Assembly: GCA_002327785.1 (NCBI GenBank)
Contig: DCUI01000310.1
Location: 1-32,996, forward strand
DNA from: Phycisphaerales bacterium UBA2218
GTDB lineage: Bacteria; Planctomycetota; Phycisphaerae; Sedimentisphaerales; Anaerobacaceae
Reading direction: 5' to 3'
Length of the DNA: 32,996 nucleotides
Positions 24,973-31,822 of the stretch are shown in pieces. A program made the translations under genes and the position numbers. Within the stretch, counting starts at the first letter, position 1, and each line of letters opens with the position of its first letter. The notes under the pieces were generated by a model. That model searched no databases, was not told where the DNA came from, and saw nothing but the letters and a program-made list of their open reading frames with translations.

Positions 24973-25740
24973 CTATTCTATGACCGCGACAATCGGCGTG
25001 TGGTCGCTGGGGCGGTCGGCGGCGCGAGGTTCTTTGTCGATATAGCACGCGATGCATCGGTCCGCCAAGGGGGCGGTGGCCAGAATATGGTCGATGCGCC
25101 ATCCCCGGTTCTTCTCAAAAAAATTGCCGATCCGATAGTCCCAGAAGGTGTACTGCCCCGGTTCCGGGCAGTGCTTGCGGAACAGGTCCGTGAAGCCCCA
25201 TTCCATGACCTCGGCCAGCGCCCTGCGCACGGCGGGGTGGTAACATACGTGGCCTTCCAGTGCCAGGGGATCGTATACGTCGATGGGCAGCGGGGCGACG
25301 TTGAGATCCCCCATCCAGAGAACCGGGTCGCTTGGCCTGAAGCAGGCACAAAAATACTTGTGAAGCCGGCCGAACCAGTCGAGCTTGTACCGGAACCGTT
25401 CCGAGGTGGCGAGATAACCCTGCGGAACATAGGTGTTTATGAGAGTCATGCCCTGGATCGTCGCCGTGGCGATGCGGGGCTCATCCCTGGGCTCGTCGGG
25501 GAGCCCGAATTCCACGTGCTCGATCTCATGCCGGGAGATTAGTGCCACGCCGTTGTAGGTCTTTTGACCTCGGAACGCGCATGTGTAGCCGATCTCGTGA
25601 AAGGCTTCCTGTGGGAAATCGCCGTCCTGGGCTTTGGTCTCCTGCACGGCCAGGACGTCGGGCCGATTCTTCTGCAGCCACGCGACGACAATCGGCAGCC
25701 GGACACGGATCGAGTTGACGTTGAAACTGGCGATTTTCAC
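24973..25740 (-). CDS. xth: Exodeoxyribonuclease III (AP endonuclease)
   Basis: The 255-residue enzyme belongs to the EEP (exo/endo/phosphatase) superfamily and cuts DNA at abasic sites and trims 3' ends in base-excision repair. Metal and catalytic motifs are in order: IASFNVNSIR, VQETK with the metal Glu, NTYVPQG with the catalytic Tyr, WMGDLNVAP with Asp/Asn, WRIDHILAT and the closing PSDHTPIVA with the catalytic His. The start is GTG at 25740 (VKIASFNV), the family N-terminus, with GGAG four nt upstream. ATG 25755 is an alternative five codons up. The frame runs to 25878, but the promoter at 25794-25822 would lie inside it. E. coli Xth is 268 residues. Confidence 0.94.
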   Translation of the reverse strand: MKIASFNVNSIRVRLPIVVAWLQKNRPDVLAVQETKAQDGDFPQEAFHEIGYTCAFRGQKTYNGVALISRHEIEHVEFGLPDEPRDEPRIATATIQGMTLINTYVPQGYLATSERFRYKLDWFGRLHKYFCACFRPSDPVLWMGDLNVAPLPIDVYDPLALEGHVCYHPAVRRALAEVMEWGFTDLFRKHCPEPGQYTFWDYRIGNFFEKNRGWRIDHILATAPLADRCIACYIDKEPRAADRPSDHTPIVAVIE

Positions 25741-25793
25741 GGAGCTCCATCCCATACGGCTTGCGGGTCCCCTCGGCCACATGAGCCTCGCCG

Positions 25794-25822
25794 ATAGTAT
25801 CCGGCGAGTTCTCAGAAGGCAA
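25794..25822 (-). promoter_or_regulatory. Sigma-70-like promoter for xth
   Basis: Minus strand TTGCCT (25817-25822), 17 nt, TACTAT (25794-25799). Predicted start near 25787, 47 nt before the GTG start. Confidence 0.55.
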
Positions 25823-26033
25823 CAGGTTTCCGAATGGGTCTCCGCAGTTCGCTGCAGGAGACGGCCGACGAGTGGCATGTATAGTTAGTTGCCGGGAATT
25901 TGGGGGAATAATGAACTCTCATGCCCTGTGATCTGTAGTCGGCAATGGAATACACCGTCTCGAAACCGTGGTTTTGACGCGATGCAGGGATGGCTGCACG
26001 ACAGATGACGTCGAATTGTTTTGGAACAGGATG
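25823..26033. other. Divergent intergenic region between xth and rrf2 promoters
   Basis: No gene recognised. Two short hairpins are possible: TGCAG/CTGCA around GGATGG (25983-25998) and a weak CGTC..GAAACC/GGTTTT.GACG pairing near 25951-25979. Neither resembles a known RNA family. Confidence 0.3.
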
Positions 26034-26063
26034 TTGACAGGATAATGCTTAGTACATTAAAAC
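26034..26063 (+). promoter_or_regulatory. Promoter and possible Rrf2 operator of the sulfur/Fe-S cluster
   Basis: Perfect TTGACA (26034-26039), 18 nt, TAAAAC (26058-26063). The unusually AT-rich spacer holds an imperfect dyad, AATG (26044-26047) and CATT (26055-26058) seven bases apart. A regulator bound there would block RNA polymerase, as expected for autoregulation by Rrf2 proteins. The operator is inferred from position; it matches no site I can name. Confidence 0.5.
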
Positions 26064-26090
26064 AATGGGAATAGTAGGAGATTTCCGACC

Positions 26091-26522
26091 ATGAAACTTT
26101 CGACACGTACTCGTTATGGGATGCGGGCGATTATCGAGCTGGCCCAGCACGAGGACAAGCGGCCACTTCAGTTGAAGGTCATTGCCGAGCGGCAGGACAT
26201 CTCGATCAAGTACCTGGAGCAACTCATGAGCCTGCTGCGTTCGGCGGGGTTCGTCCGGAGTGTCCGGGGTTCCAAGGGTGGGTATATCCTGGCTCGGCCC
26301 GCGGATCAGATCAAGCTCAGCGAGATCTTCCGATGCCTCGAAGGGGCGGTGACGACCGCCGAGTGCACCGAGGACGAGTCCTACTGTGCGCGGTCGGCGG
26401 ATTGTGCGGCTCGGGATGTCTGGAAGCGGGTCGAAACAGCCATCCAGGAGGTCCTGGGATCCATCAGGCTGTCCGACGTGGTCCAGAGATCGAGCAGGAG
26501 CACAACGGAATACCAGATCTGA
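26091..26522 (+). CDS. Rrf2-family transcriptional regulator, probable Fe-S sensor
   Basis: The 143-residue protein has an N-terminal winged helix (MKLSTRTRYGMRAIIELAQH, then QDISIKYLEQLMSLLRSAGF) and the wing VRSVRGSKGGYILARP, all standard for Rrf2/IscR/CymR. It carries C92, C99 and C105, spaced C-x6-C-x5-C, against C92, C98 and C104 in E. coli IscR, so a [2Fe-2S] cluster is likely. C82 is an extra cysteine. It heads the cysK-cysE-nadA-metY-nifU-nifS run, with cysK 19 nt downstream. A role like IscR (Fe-S status) or CymR (cysteine status through CysK) is the obvious guess. CymR lacks the cluster cysteines, which favours the IscR-like mode. A TAGGAG binding site precedes the ATG. Confidence 0.9.
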   Translation: MKLSTRTRYGMRAIIELAQHEDKRPLQLKVIAERQDISIKYLEQLMSLLRSAGFVRSVRGSKGGYILARPADQIKLSEIFRCLEGAVTTAECTEDESYCARSADCAARDVWKRVETAIQEVLGSIRLSDVVQRSSRSTTEYQI

Positions 26523-26541
26523 TGAATTGGAGCGAAGTTGC

Positions 26542-27486
26542 ATGAGTGCTGTATTCGAGGACATCGCAGCGGCCGTGGGATATACACCCTTGGTGCGAAT
26601 CAACAAACTGGGTTCAGGCAGAGCCGAGATCCTGGGCAAGTTGGAATCGAAGAATCCCTGCGGCAGCATCAAGGATCGAATCGCCAAATACATGGTCGAG
26701 GCGGCCCAGGAAGCGGGACGGATTGGGCCCCAGACCGTCCTTGTCGAGCCGACCAGCGGCAATACGGGCATTGGACTGGCGTTCATCTGTGCCGCCAAGG
26801 GCATTCCCTTGATCCTGACTATGCCGGAATCGATGAGCATCGAGCGGCGGAAGCTCCTGCTGATGTTCGGGGCCCGAATCATTCTCACTCCGGCCGACCG
26901 CGGCATCGCGGGGGCCGTTGAGAAGGCCGAGCAACTCGTTGCCGAAAATCCCCATGCCTACATGCTCCAGCAGTTCAAGAACCCGGCCAATCCGCAGGCG
27001 CACCGCGAAACGACCGCCAAAGAGATTTGGATCGATACGGACGGAAAGGTTGATATACTGGTGTCCGCCGTAGGGACAGGTGGTACGCTGACCGGCTGCG
27101 GCGAGGTGCTCAAGGGCAAGAACCCTGACCTGAAGGTCGTGGCGGTCGAGCCGAAGGACTCGGCGGTCCTGTCGGGAGGCAAGCCGGGGCGTCACAAGAT
27201 CCAGGGGATCGGGGCGGGCTTCGTTCCCGAGGTGCTCAAGACCGATCTCATCGATGAGATCATTCAGGTCTCGAACGAAGACGCCTTGCAGACGGCTCGT
27301 CGGCTGGCCGCCGAGGAGGGGATCCTTTCCGGAATCAGCGGGGGCGCCAACACGTGGGCGGCCGTCCAACTGTCGAACCGCCCGGAGAATGAAGGCAAGA
27401 CGATCGTCACCTTCATCTGCGATACCGGGGAACGCTATGTCTCGACGGAGTTGTTTGAGAATCTGCCCGAGCCGGAAAGGGCGTGA
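26542..27486 (+). CDS. cysK: Cysteine synthase (O-acetylserine sulfhydrylase)
   Basis: The 314-residue PLP enzyme of fold type II makes cysteine from O-acetylserine and sulfide. The PLP lysine is K44 in NPCGSIKDRIA, the phosphate/substrate loop TSGNTGIGLA, the glycine-rich GTGGTLTGCGEVLKG, and the C-terminal SGISGGANTWAA. The start is ATG 26542 with GGAG nine nt upstream, giving the family N-terminus FEDIAAAVGYTPLVRINKL; the frame extends 52 codons upstream into rrf2, where it is a shadow. The substrate is made by the next gene, cysE, and the product feeds NifS as sulfur donor. CysK can also bind the CysE C-terminus in the cysteine synthase complex, but the CysE here does not end in the usual Ile. 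Confidence 0.95.
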   Translation: MSAVFEDIAAAVGYTPLVRINKLGSGRAEILGKLESKNPCGSIKDRIAKYMVEAAQEAGRIGPQTVLVEPTSGNTGIGLAFICAAKGIPLILTMPESMSIERRKLLLMFGARIILTPADRGIAGAVEKAEQLVAENPHAYMLQQFKNPANPQAHRETTAKEIWIDTDGKVDILVSAVGTGGTLTGCGEVLKGKNPDLKVVAVEPKDSAVLSGGKPGRHKIQGIGAGFVPEVLKTDLIDEIIQVSNEDALQTARRLAAEEGILSGISGGANTWAAVQLSNRPENEGKTIVTFICDTGERYVSTELFENLPEPERA

Positions 27487-27533
27487 AGAGTTTTGCACGA
27501 TGGGGATGGGATGGATGCAGTTGAGGCGGCCGA

Positions 27534-28469
27534 ATGGCGAAAGACAGACTGACGAATAAAACGCTCGACAGGCTGGTGGACGAGCTTACGGAAACCTACG
27601 ATGGAGATTTTGGCATCAATTTCATCGATGCCGCCAATCTGCCTGTGCGAGGCAAGATTGTCGAGGTGCTCGACCTGCTGTTCGAACTGCTCTTTCCAGG
27701 GCACACGGGCAATAAAACGATCACGAAATCGAACGTCAGATACATCGTGGGCGATCTTCTGAGCCAGGTTCATGCGGAATTGTCCGAGCAGACCCGGCGC
27801 GCGTACCAATACCAGTGCCGGATCGACAACTGCGTGCACTGCGACTGCAAGACGATGGCTGAAAAGGTCACGGGCGAACTGCTCGACGAGCTGCCGCGGA
27901 TTCGCGGGCTTCTGAAGACGGACGTGCGTGCGGCCTATGACGGCGATCCTGCGGCCAAGTCCTACGAGGAGATCGTGATGAGCTACCCGTGCATCGTCGC
28001 AATCGCGACGTATCGGATCGCTCACGAGCTTCATATCCGGCAGGTCCCGCTGATCCCGAGGATCATGTCCGAGTCCGCCCACATGAAGACCGGCATCGAC
28101 ATCCATCCGGGGGCCACGATCGGCAGCGGATTCTTCATCGATCACGGCACCGGCGTCGTGATCGGCGAGACCTCCGTGATCGGCAGGAATGTGAAGATCT
28201 ACCAGGGGACGACGCTGGGGGCCCTGAGCTTTCGGCGGGATGAGCGAGGCCGCATCATCAAGGGCGGCAAACGCCACCCGACCATCGAGGACGATGTGAC
28301 GATTTATGCCGAGGCCACCATCCTGGGCGACGTCACCATCGGTAAAGGCGCCGTCATCGGCGGCAACACCTGGGTCAAGGAATCCGTGCCCCCGGGGATG
28401 ATCGTATCGAGCCCCGGCCCGGACCTGGTGTATCGCCGGCCGAAGGCCGTCAGGAAGAAGGGGGCCTGA
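27534..28469 (+). CDS. cysE: Serine O-acetyltransferase with cysteine-rich insert
   Basis: The 311-residue enzyme acetylates serine with acetyl-CoA. An all-helical N-terminal domain (about 1-170) is followed by the left-handed beta-helix with hexapeptide repeats: TGIDIHPGATIGSGFFIDHG, TGVVIGETSVIGRNVKIYQG and ATILGDVTIGKGAVIGGNTW. The catalytic His is in DIHPGA and the second in DHGTGV. It is of the longer EpsC type. Unusual is a cysteine patch in the N-terminal domain: C95, C100, C103 and C105 (CRIDNCVHCDC), spaced like a metal or Fe-S site. The C-terminus (RRPKAVRKKGA) is basic and lacks the terminal Ile that docks into CysK in enterobacteria. GAGG seven nt before ATG supports the start; 47 nt separate it from cysK. 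Confidence 0.93.
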   Translation: MAKDRLTNKTLDRLVDELTETYDGDFGINFIDAANLPVRGKIVEVLDLLFELLFPGHTGNKTITKSNVRYIVGDLLSQVHAELSEQTRRAYQYQCRIDNCVHCDCKTMAEKVTGELLDELPRIRGLLKTDVRAAYDGDPAAKSYEEIVMSYPCIVAIATYRIAHELHIRQVPLIPRIMSESAHMKTGIDIHPGATIGSGFFIDHGTGVVIGETSVIGRNVKIYQGTTLGALSFRRDERGRIIKGGKRHPTIEDDVTIYAEATILGDVTIGKGAVIGGNTWVKESVPPGMIVSSPGPDLVYRRPKAVRKKGA

Positions 28470-28504
28470 GCCTCGTATCATCAAGACGCGGCGATTCCGT
28501 TCCG

Positions 28505-28548
28505 GGTGGCAACGGCAAGCGGAGGCTGCGAAGCTTGCCGATCCCACC
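28505..28548. repeat. Hairpin-forming palindrome between cysE and nadA
   Basis: GGTGG (28505-28509) with CCACC (28544-28548), a three-base internal loop, then CGGCAAGC (28513-28520) with GCTTGCCG (28533-28540) around a 12-nt loop GGAGGCTGCGAA. It is REP-like, with loop sequence akin to that of the element at 8150-8190. It could attenuate transcription into nadA. No T-run follows. Confidence 0.6.
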
Positions 28549-28587
28549 GTGAGTTTGTGAGGGATCAGCCGAGTCCCAACGACAACA

Positions 28588-29517
28588 ATGGAGGATGAGT
28601 TGGATCAGAAGTTGCTCGATAAAATCCGGGGATTGAAGGACAAACGCCGCGTCGTCCTCCTGGCGCACAATTACCAGCCTGCCGAGATCCAGGACCTGGC
28701 GGATTTCTGTGGAGATTCGCTGGGCTTGAGCATCCAGGCATCGAAGACGGATGCCGAGATGATTGTCTTTTGCGGCGTCCGCTTCATGGCTGAGACGGCC
28801 AAGGTGCTGTCCCCTGGCAAGACCGTGCTGATTCCGGATCGGCAGGCGGGCTGCCCGATGGCCGACATGATTACCGCCGGGCAGTTGCGCAGCCTCAAGC
28901 AGCAGCACCCGGATGCGCTGGTCGTCTGCTACGTCAACAGCACGGCCGAGGTCAAGGCCGAGAGCGACTACTGCTGCACGAGCGCCAACGCCGTCGCCGT
29001 GGTCCGGTCGCTGCCCCAGGACAGGCGGATCATCTTCGTGCCCGATCAGCATCTGGGCCGATTCGTCGAGCAGCAGACCGGGCGGCCCCTGATCCTGTGG
29101 CCCGGATACTGCACCACGCACGTGTTGATCTCGCAGGACGACATTCTGCAGGCCAGGCGGCAATATCCGGATGCGATTGTGATGGCCCATCCCGAATGCT
29201 CGGAGCCTGTGAAGGACCTGGCCGATACGCTGTTGAGTACGGGCCAGATGCTCAAGTTCGTGCAGAACAGCCCGGCGAAGAGGTTCGTTGTGGCGACCGA
29301 GATCGGGATGATCCATCCGCTGAAGAAGGCCCGGCCGGATGCCGAGTTCATCCCGGCGAGTCGGCGGGGCGTGTGCCCGAACATGAAGAAGATCACCGTG
29401 GAGAAGGTTCTCGCCTCGCTCGAGAACCTGCAATATCCGATTGAAGTTGCGGACGAGATCCGGCTCAAGGCTACCCGGGCCCTCCAGCGAATGGTGGAGA
29501 TTCGGCCCGGGAACTGA
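28588..29517 (+). CDS. nadA: Quinolinate synthase A
   Basis: The 309-residue [4Fe-4S] dehydratase condenses iminoaspartate with dihydroxyacetone phosphate to quinolinate in NAD synthesis. Three pseudo-repeats are visible, with the cluster cysteines C89 (QAGCPMAD), C175 (WPGYCTTH) and C263 (RRGVCPNM). Substrate motifs LLAHNYQPAEIQDLADF, FCGVRFMAETAKVL and the catalytic TE pair in VVATEIGMIHPL are intact. Neither nadB nor nadC is in the window. Its place within an Rrf2-led cysteine/Fe-S cluster is notable, since the enzyme depends on an oxygen-sensitive cluster. The start is at 28588; GGAGG (28591-28595) lies inside the start and no strong site precedes it, so Met at 28588 is chosen by family N-terminus (EDELDQKLLDKIRGLK). 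Confidence 0.95.
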   Translation: MEDELDQKLLDKIRGLKDKRRVVLLAHNYQPAEIQDLADFCGDSLGLSIQASKTDAEMIVFCGVRFMAETAKVLSPGKTVLIPDRQAGCPMADMITAGQLRSLKQQHPDALVVCYVNSTAEVKAESDYCCTSANAVAVVRSLPQDRRIIFVPDQHLGRFVEQQTGRPLILWPGYCTTHVLISQDDILQARRQYPDAIVMAHPECSEPVKDLADTLLSTGQMLKFVQNSPAKRFVVATEIGMIHPLKKARPDAEFIPASRRGVCPNMKKITVEKVLASLENLQYPIEVADEIRLKATRALQRMVEIRPGN

Positions 29518-29546
29518 GAAATCCCGAAAGCAACGGGGGAACAGTA

Positions 29547-30830
29547 ATGACGCAAGAACGACAACATCTGGAGACCTTGGCATTACACGGCGGCCACCAG
29601 GTGGATTCCGATACGCTCAGCCGGGCGGTGCCGATCTACCAGACGAGCAGCTATTGCTTCAAGGACAGCGACCATGCGGCCCGGCTCTTCGCACTCCAGG
29701 AGTTCGGCAATATCTACACGCGGATCATGAATCCGACAGTGGACGTCCTGGAGAAGCGTCTGGCGGCACTCGAAGGCGGCGTGGCGGGCTTGTGCTTCAG
29801 TTCGGGCATGGCCGCAATCACCGCGGCGGTATTGAATATCTGCCGGGCCGGACAGCACGTCGTCTCATCGGGCTCCCTCTACGGCGGCACCGTTACGCTC
29901 TTCAGCCATACGCTTCCCCGACTGGGGATCGACGTCAGTTTCGTCGATGCGGACGACCCCGCGAATTTCGCCAAGGCCATCCGCGACAACACCCGGCTGG
30001 TCTACATCGAGAGCATCGGCAATCCGAAGAACGACGTTCTCGATTACCGCGAGATCGTCCGGGTGGCCCGTGACCATGACGTGCCGGTGATCTGTGACAA
30101 CACCGTGTTGACGCCCATGCTCTTTCGGCCGATCGAGCACGGCATCGATATCGTCGTGCACAGTTGCACCAAGTACATCGGCGGACACGGCACCAGCATC
30201 GGTGGGGTGATCATCGACTCCGGCCGGTTCGACTGGGCGAACGGGCGGTATTCCGAGCTGACCGAGCCCGATCCCAGCTATCACGGCGTCAAGTACACCG
30301 AGAGTTTCGGCAACCTTGCCTATATCCTCAAGGCCCGTGTGAACATCCTGCGGGACACCGGCGCGTGCATGTCGCCGTTCAATGCGTTCCTGTTCCTGCA
30401 GGGGCTTGAGACGCTGCATCTCCGCATGCCCCGGCACAGCGAAAACGCCATGAAGCTCGCGCAGTGGCTCGAAAAGCATCCACAGGTGAGTTGGGTGAAC
30501 TATCCGGGCCTGGATTCGCACCCGGATCGCGCGAAGGCCAAAAAGTACCTGCCGGCCGGTTGCGGTGGCATTCTTGGCTTCGGCATCAAGGGCGGAAAAG
30601 GGGCCGGCGTGAAATTCATCAACAACGTGAAGCTCGCCAGCCACCTGGCCAACATCGGCGACAGCAAGACGCTGGTGATTCATCCCTCCAGCACGACGCA
30701 TCAGCAGTTGAGCGAGGCAGAGCAGCTTGCAGCCGGCGTAACGCCCGATTATATTCGTGTCTCGGTCGGCACCGAGCACATCGATGATATCATCGCTGAT
30801 TTCGAGCAGGCGTTGAAAGCCAGTGTGTGA
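29547..30830 (+). CDS. metY: O-acetylhomoserine sulfhydrylase / Cys-Met PLP enzyme
   Basis: The 427-residue fold type I PLP enzyme belongs to the Cys/Met metabolism family. Visible are YTRIMNPTVDVLEKRLAALE, the PLP-stacking SLYGGTVTLFSHTLPRLG, the Asp in VICDNTVLTPMLFRPIEHG, and the PLP lysine K209 in VVHSCTKYIGGHG. The C-terminal SHLANIGDSKTLVIHPSSTT and LRVSVGTEHIDDI-like IRVSVGTEHIDDII are typical of MetY. The length (425-430) favours O-acetylhomoserine sulfhydrylase over cystathionine gamma-synthase or lyase (about 380-400), so it probably makes homocysteine directly from sulfide. O-succinylhomoserine use cannot be excluded. GGGGGA upstream and a 29-nt gap from nadA suggest co-transcription. 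Confidence 0.9.
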   Translation: MTQERQHLETLALHGGHQVDSDTLSRAVPIYQTSSYCFKDSDHAARLFALQEFGNIYTRIMNPTVDVLEKRLAALEGGVAGLCFSSGMAAITAAVLNICRAGQHVVSSGSLYGGTVTLFSHTLPRLGIDVSFVDADDPANFAKAIRDNTRLVYIESIGNPKNDVLDYREIVRVARDHDVPVICDNTVLTPMLFRPIEHGIDIVVHSCTKYIGGHGTSIGGVIIDSGRFDWANGRYSELTEPDPSYHGVKYTESFGNLAYILKARVNILRDTGACMSPFNAFLFLQGLETLHLRMPRHSENAMKLAQWLEKHPQVSWVNYPGLDSHPDRAKAKKYLPAGCGGILGFGIKGGKGAGVKFINNVKLASHLANIGDSKTLVIHPSSTTHQQLSEAEQLAAGVTPDYIRVSVGTEHIDDIIADFEQALKASV

Positions 30831-30834
30831 GGCA

Positions 30835-30874
30835 GCGGAATGGGACCTATAGTGTCCTATAGGTCCTGTTCCGC
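30835..30874. repeat. Large palindrome with ATAGGTCCT motif, between metY and nifU
   Basis: A 17-nt arm (30835-30851) is complementary at 15 positions to 30858-30874, with a six-base loop. The right arm contains TATAGGTCCTG, matching words at 15924-15932, 15942-15950 and 22750-22759. It starts five nt after the metY stop and no T-run follows. It could stabilise the metY 3' end, or split the operon and let nifU be expressed from a separate signal. Confidence 0.65.
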
Positions 30875-30931
30875 AGGCCACAGAGAACCTCAGGGAATAC
30901 AGAACAGAAACATCGAGGACAAAGAACTGCC

Positions 30932-31819
30932 ATGTGGGAATACACCGACAAAGTCATGGATCACTTCCTCAACCCGCGCAACGTGGGCGAGGTTGAGAAT
31001 CCCGACGGCGTGGGCGAGGTCGGCTCGCTGGCCTGCGGCGACGCCCTGAAACTGACGTTCAAGCTCGACAAGAAGGGGCGGATCGCGGACGTCAAGTTCA
31101 AGACGTTTGGCTGCGCCAGCGCGATCGCCAGTTCCTCTGTGCTGACGGAGCTGATCAAGGGCAAGACGCTCGAAGAGGCGATGAAGGTGACGAACCGGGA
31201 CATCGCCGAATACTTGGGCGGACTGCCGGAGCAGAAGATGCACTGCTCCGTGATGGGCCAGGAGGCCCTGGAGGCGGCGATCTCGAACTATCGCGGCCAT
31301 GCGGCCATCCCTCATGACCATGAGCACGGGGGTCGCATCGTATGCACGTGCTTCGGCGTCACCGACAAGGAAATCGAACGGGTGATCCGCGACAACGATC
31401 TGACCACGGTCGAACAGGTGACGAACTACTGCAAGGCCGGCGGCGGCTGCGGCGGCTGCCGGGGCGAAATCGAGAAGATCATCCAGGCCGTTCAAGGTCA
31501 GAAGGTGAAGGAGCAGATGCCGCCGCCGCCCAGGAAGGGCAAGAAGCTTACCACCATTCAGAAGATCCAGCTCGTCCAACAGACGATCAACGAGCAGGTC
31601 CGACCGGCCCTGCGAGCGCATGGCGGCAACATCGAGTTGATCGATGTCGAGGGCGACAAAGTGATCATCGCTTTTCGCGGCATGTGCGCCCAATGCAAGA
31701 TCAGCGAGTTCACGATGAGAGACGTGGTGGAGGCCAAGCTCCGTGAGTTCGTCTCCGAAGACCTCTATGTGGAAGAGGACAAGGACTCGGTGGATGTTCA
31801 GCACGTGCACAAAGGATAG
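30932..31819 (+). CDS. nifU: Fe-S cluster scaffold NifU, full three-domain form
   Basis: The 295-residue scaffold has an N-terminal IscU-like domain with ligands C35 (LACGD), C61 (FGCASA) and C105 (HCSVM). A central ferredoxin-like BFD domain follows with C138 and C140 (VCTCFGV) and C173 and C176 (GGCGGC), one off the Azotobacter positions. The C-terminal Nfu domain has C252 and C255 (MCAQCKIS). A Pro/Lys linker (about 196-206) precedes Nfu. It assembles [2Fe-2S] and [4Fe-4S] clusters from sulfur delivered by NifS. No nitrogenase gene is in the window, so it is probably the housekeeping scaffold, as in Helicobacter and other non-fixers. nifS begins three nt after the stop. No strong binding site precedes the ATG. 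Confidence 0.96.
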   Translation: MWEYTDKVMDHFLNPRNVGEVENPDGVGEVGSLACGDALKLTFKLDKKGRIADVKFKTFGCASAIASSSVLTELIKGKTLEEAMKVTNRDIAEYLGGLPEQKMHCSVMGQEALEAAISNYRGHAAIPHDHEHGGRIVCTCFGVTDKEIERVIRDNDLTTVEQVTNYCKAGGGCGGCRGEIEKIIQAVQGQKVKEQMPPPPRKGKKLTTIQKIQLVQQTINEQVRPALRAHGGNIELIDVEGDKVIIAFRGMCAQCKISEFTMRDVVEAKLREFVSEDLYVEEDKDSVDVQHVHKG

Positions 31820-31822
31820 GAA

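Noticed and set aside
25885..26106. 73-codon minus-strand frame in the xth-rrf2 intergenic region
   Set aside because: No binding site or family; it overlaps the rrf2 promoter and start and is Ser/Cys/His-rich.
28470..28587. NAD+ riboswitch (nadA motif) before nadA
   Set aside because: The hairpin there is a simple REP-like palindrome; the paired-domain consensus I remember for that riboswitch is not visible.
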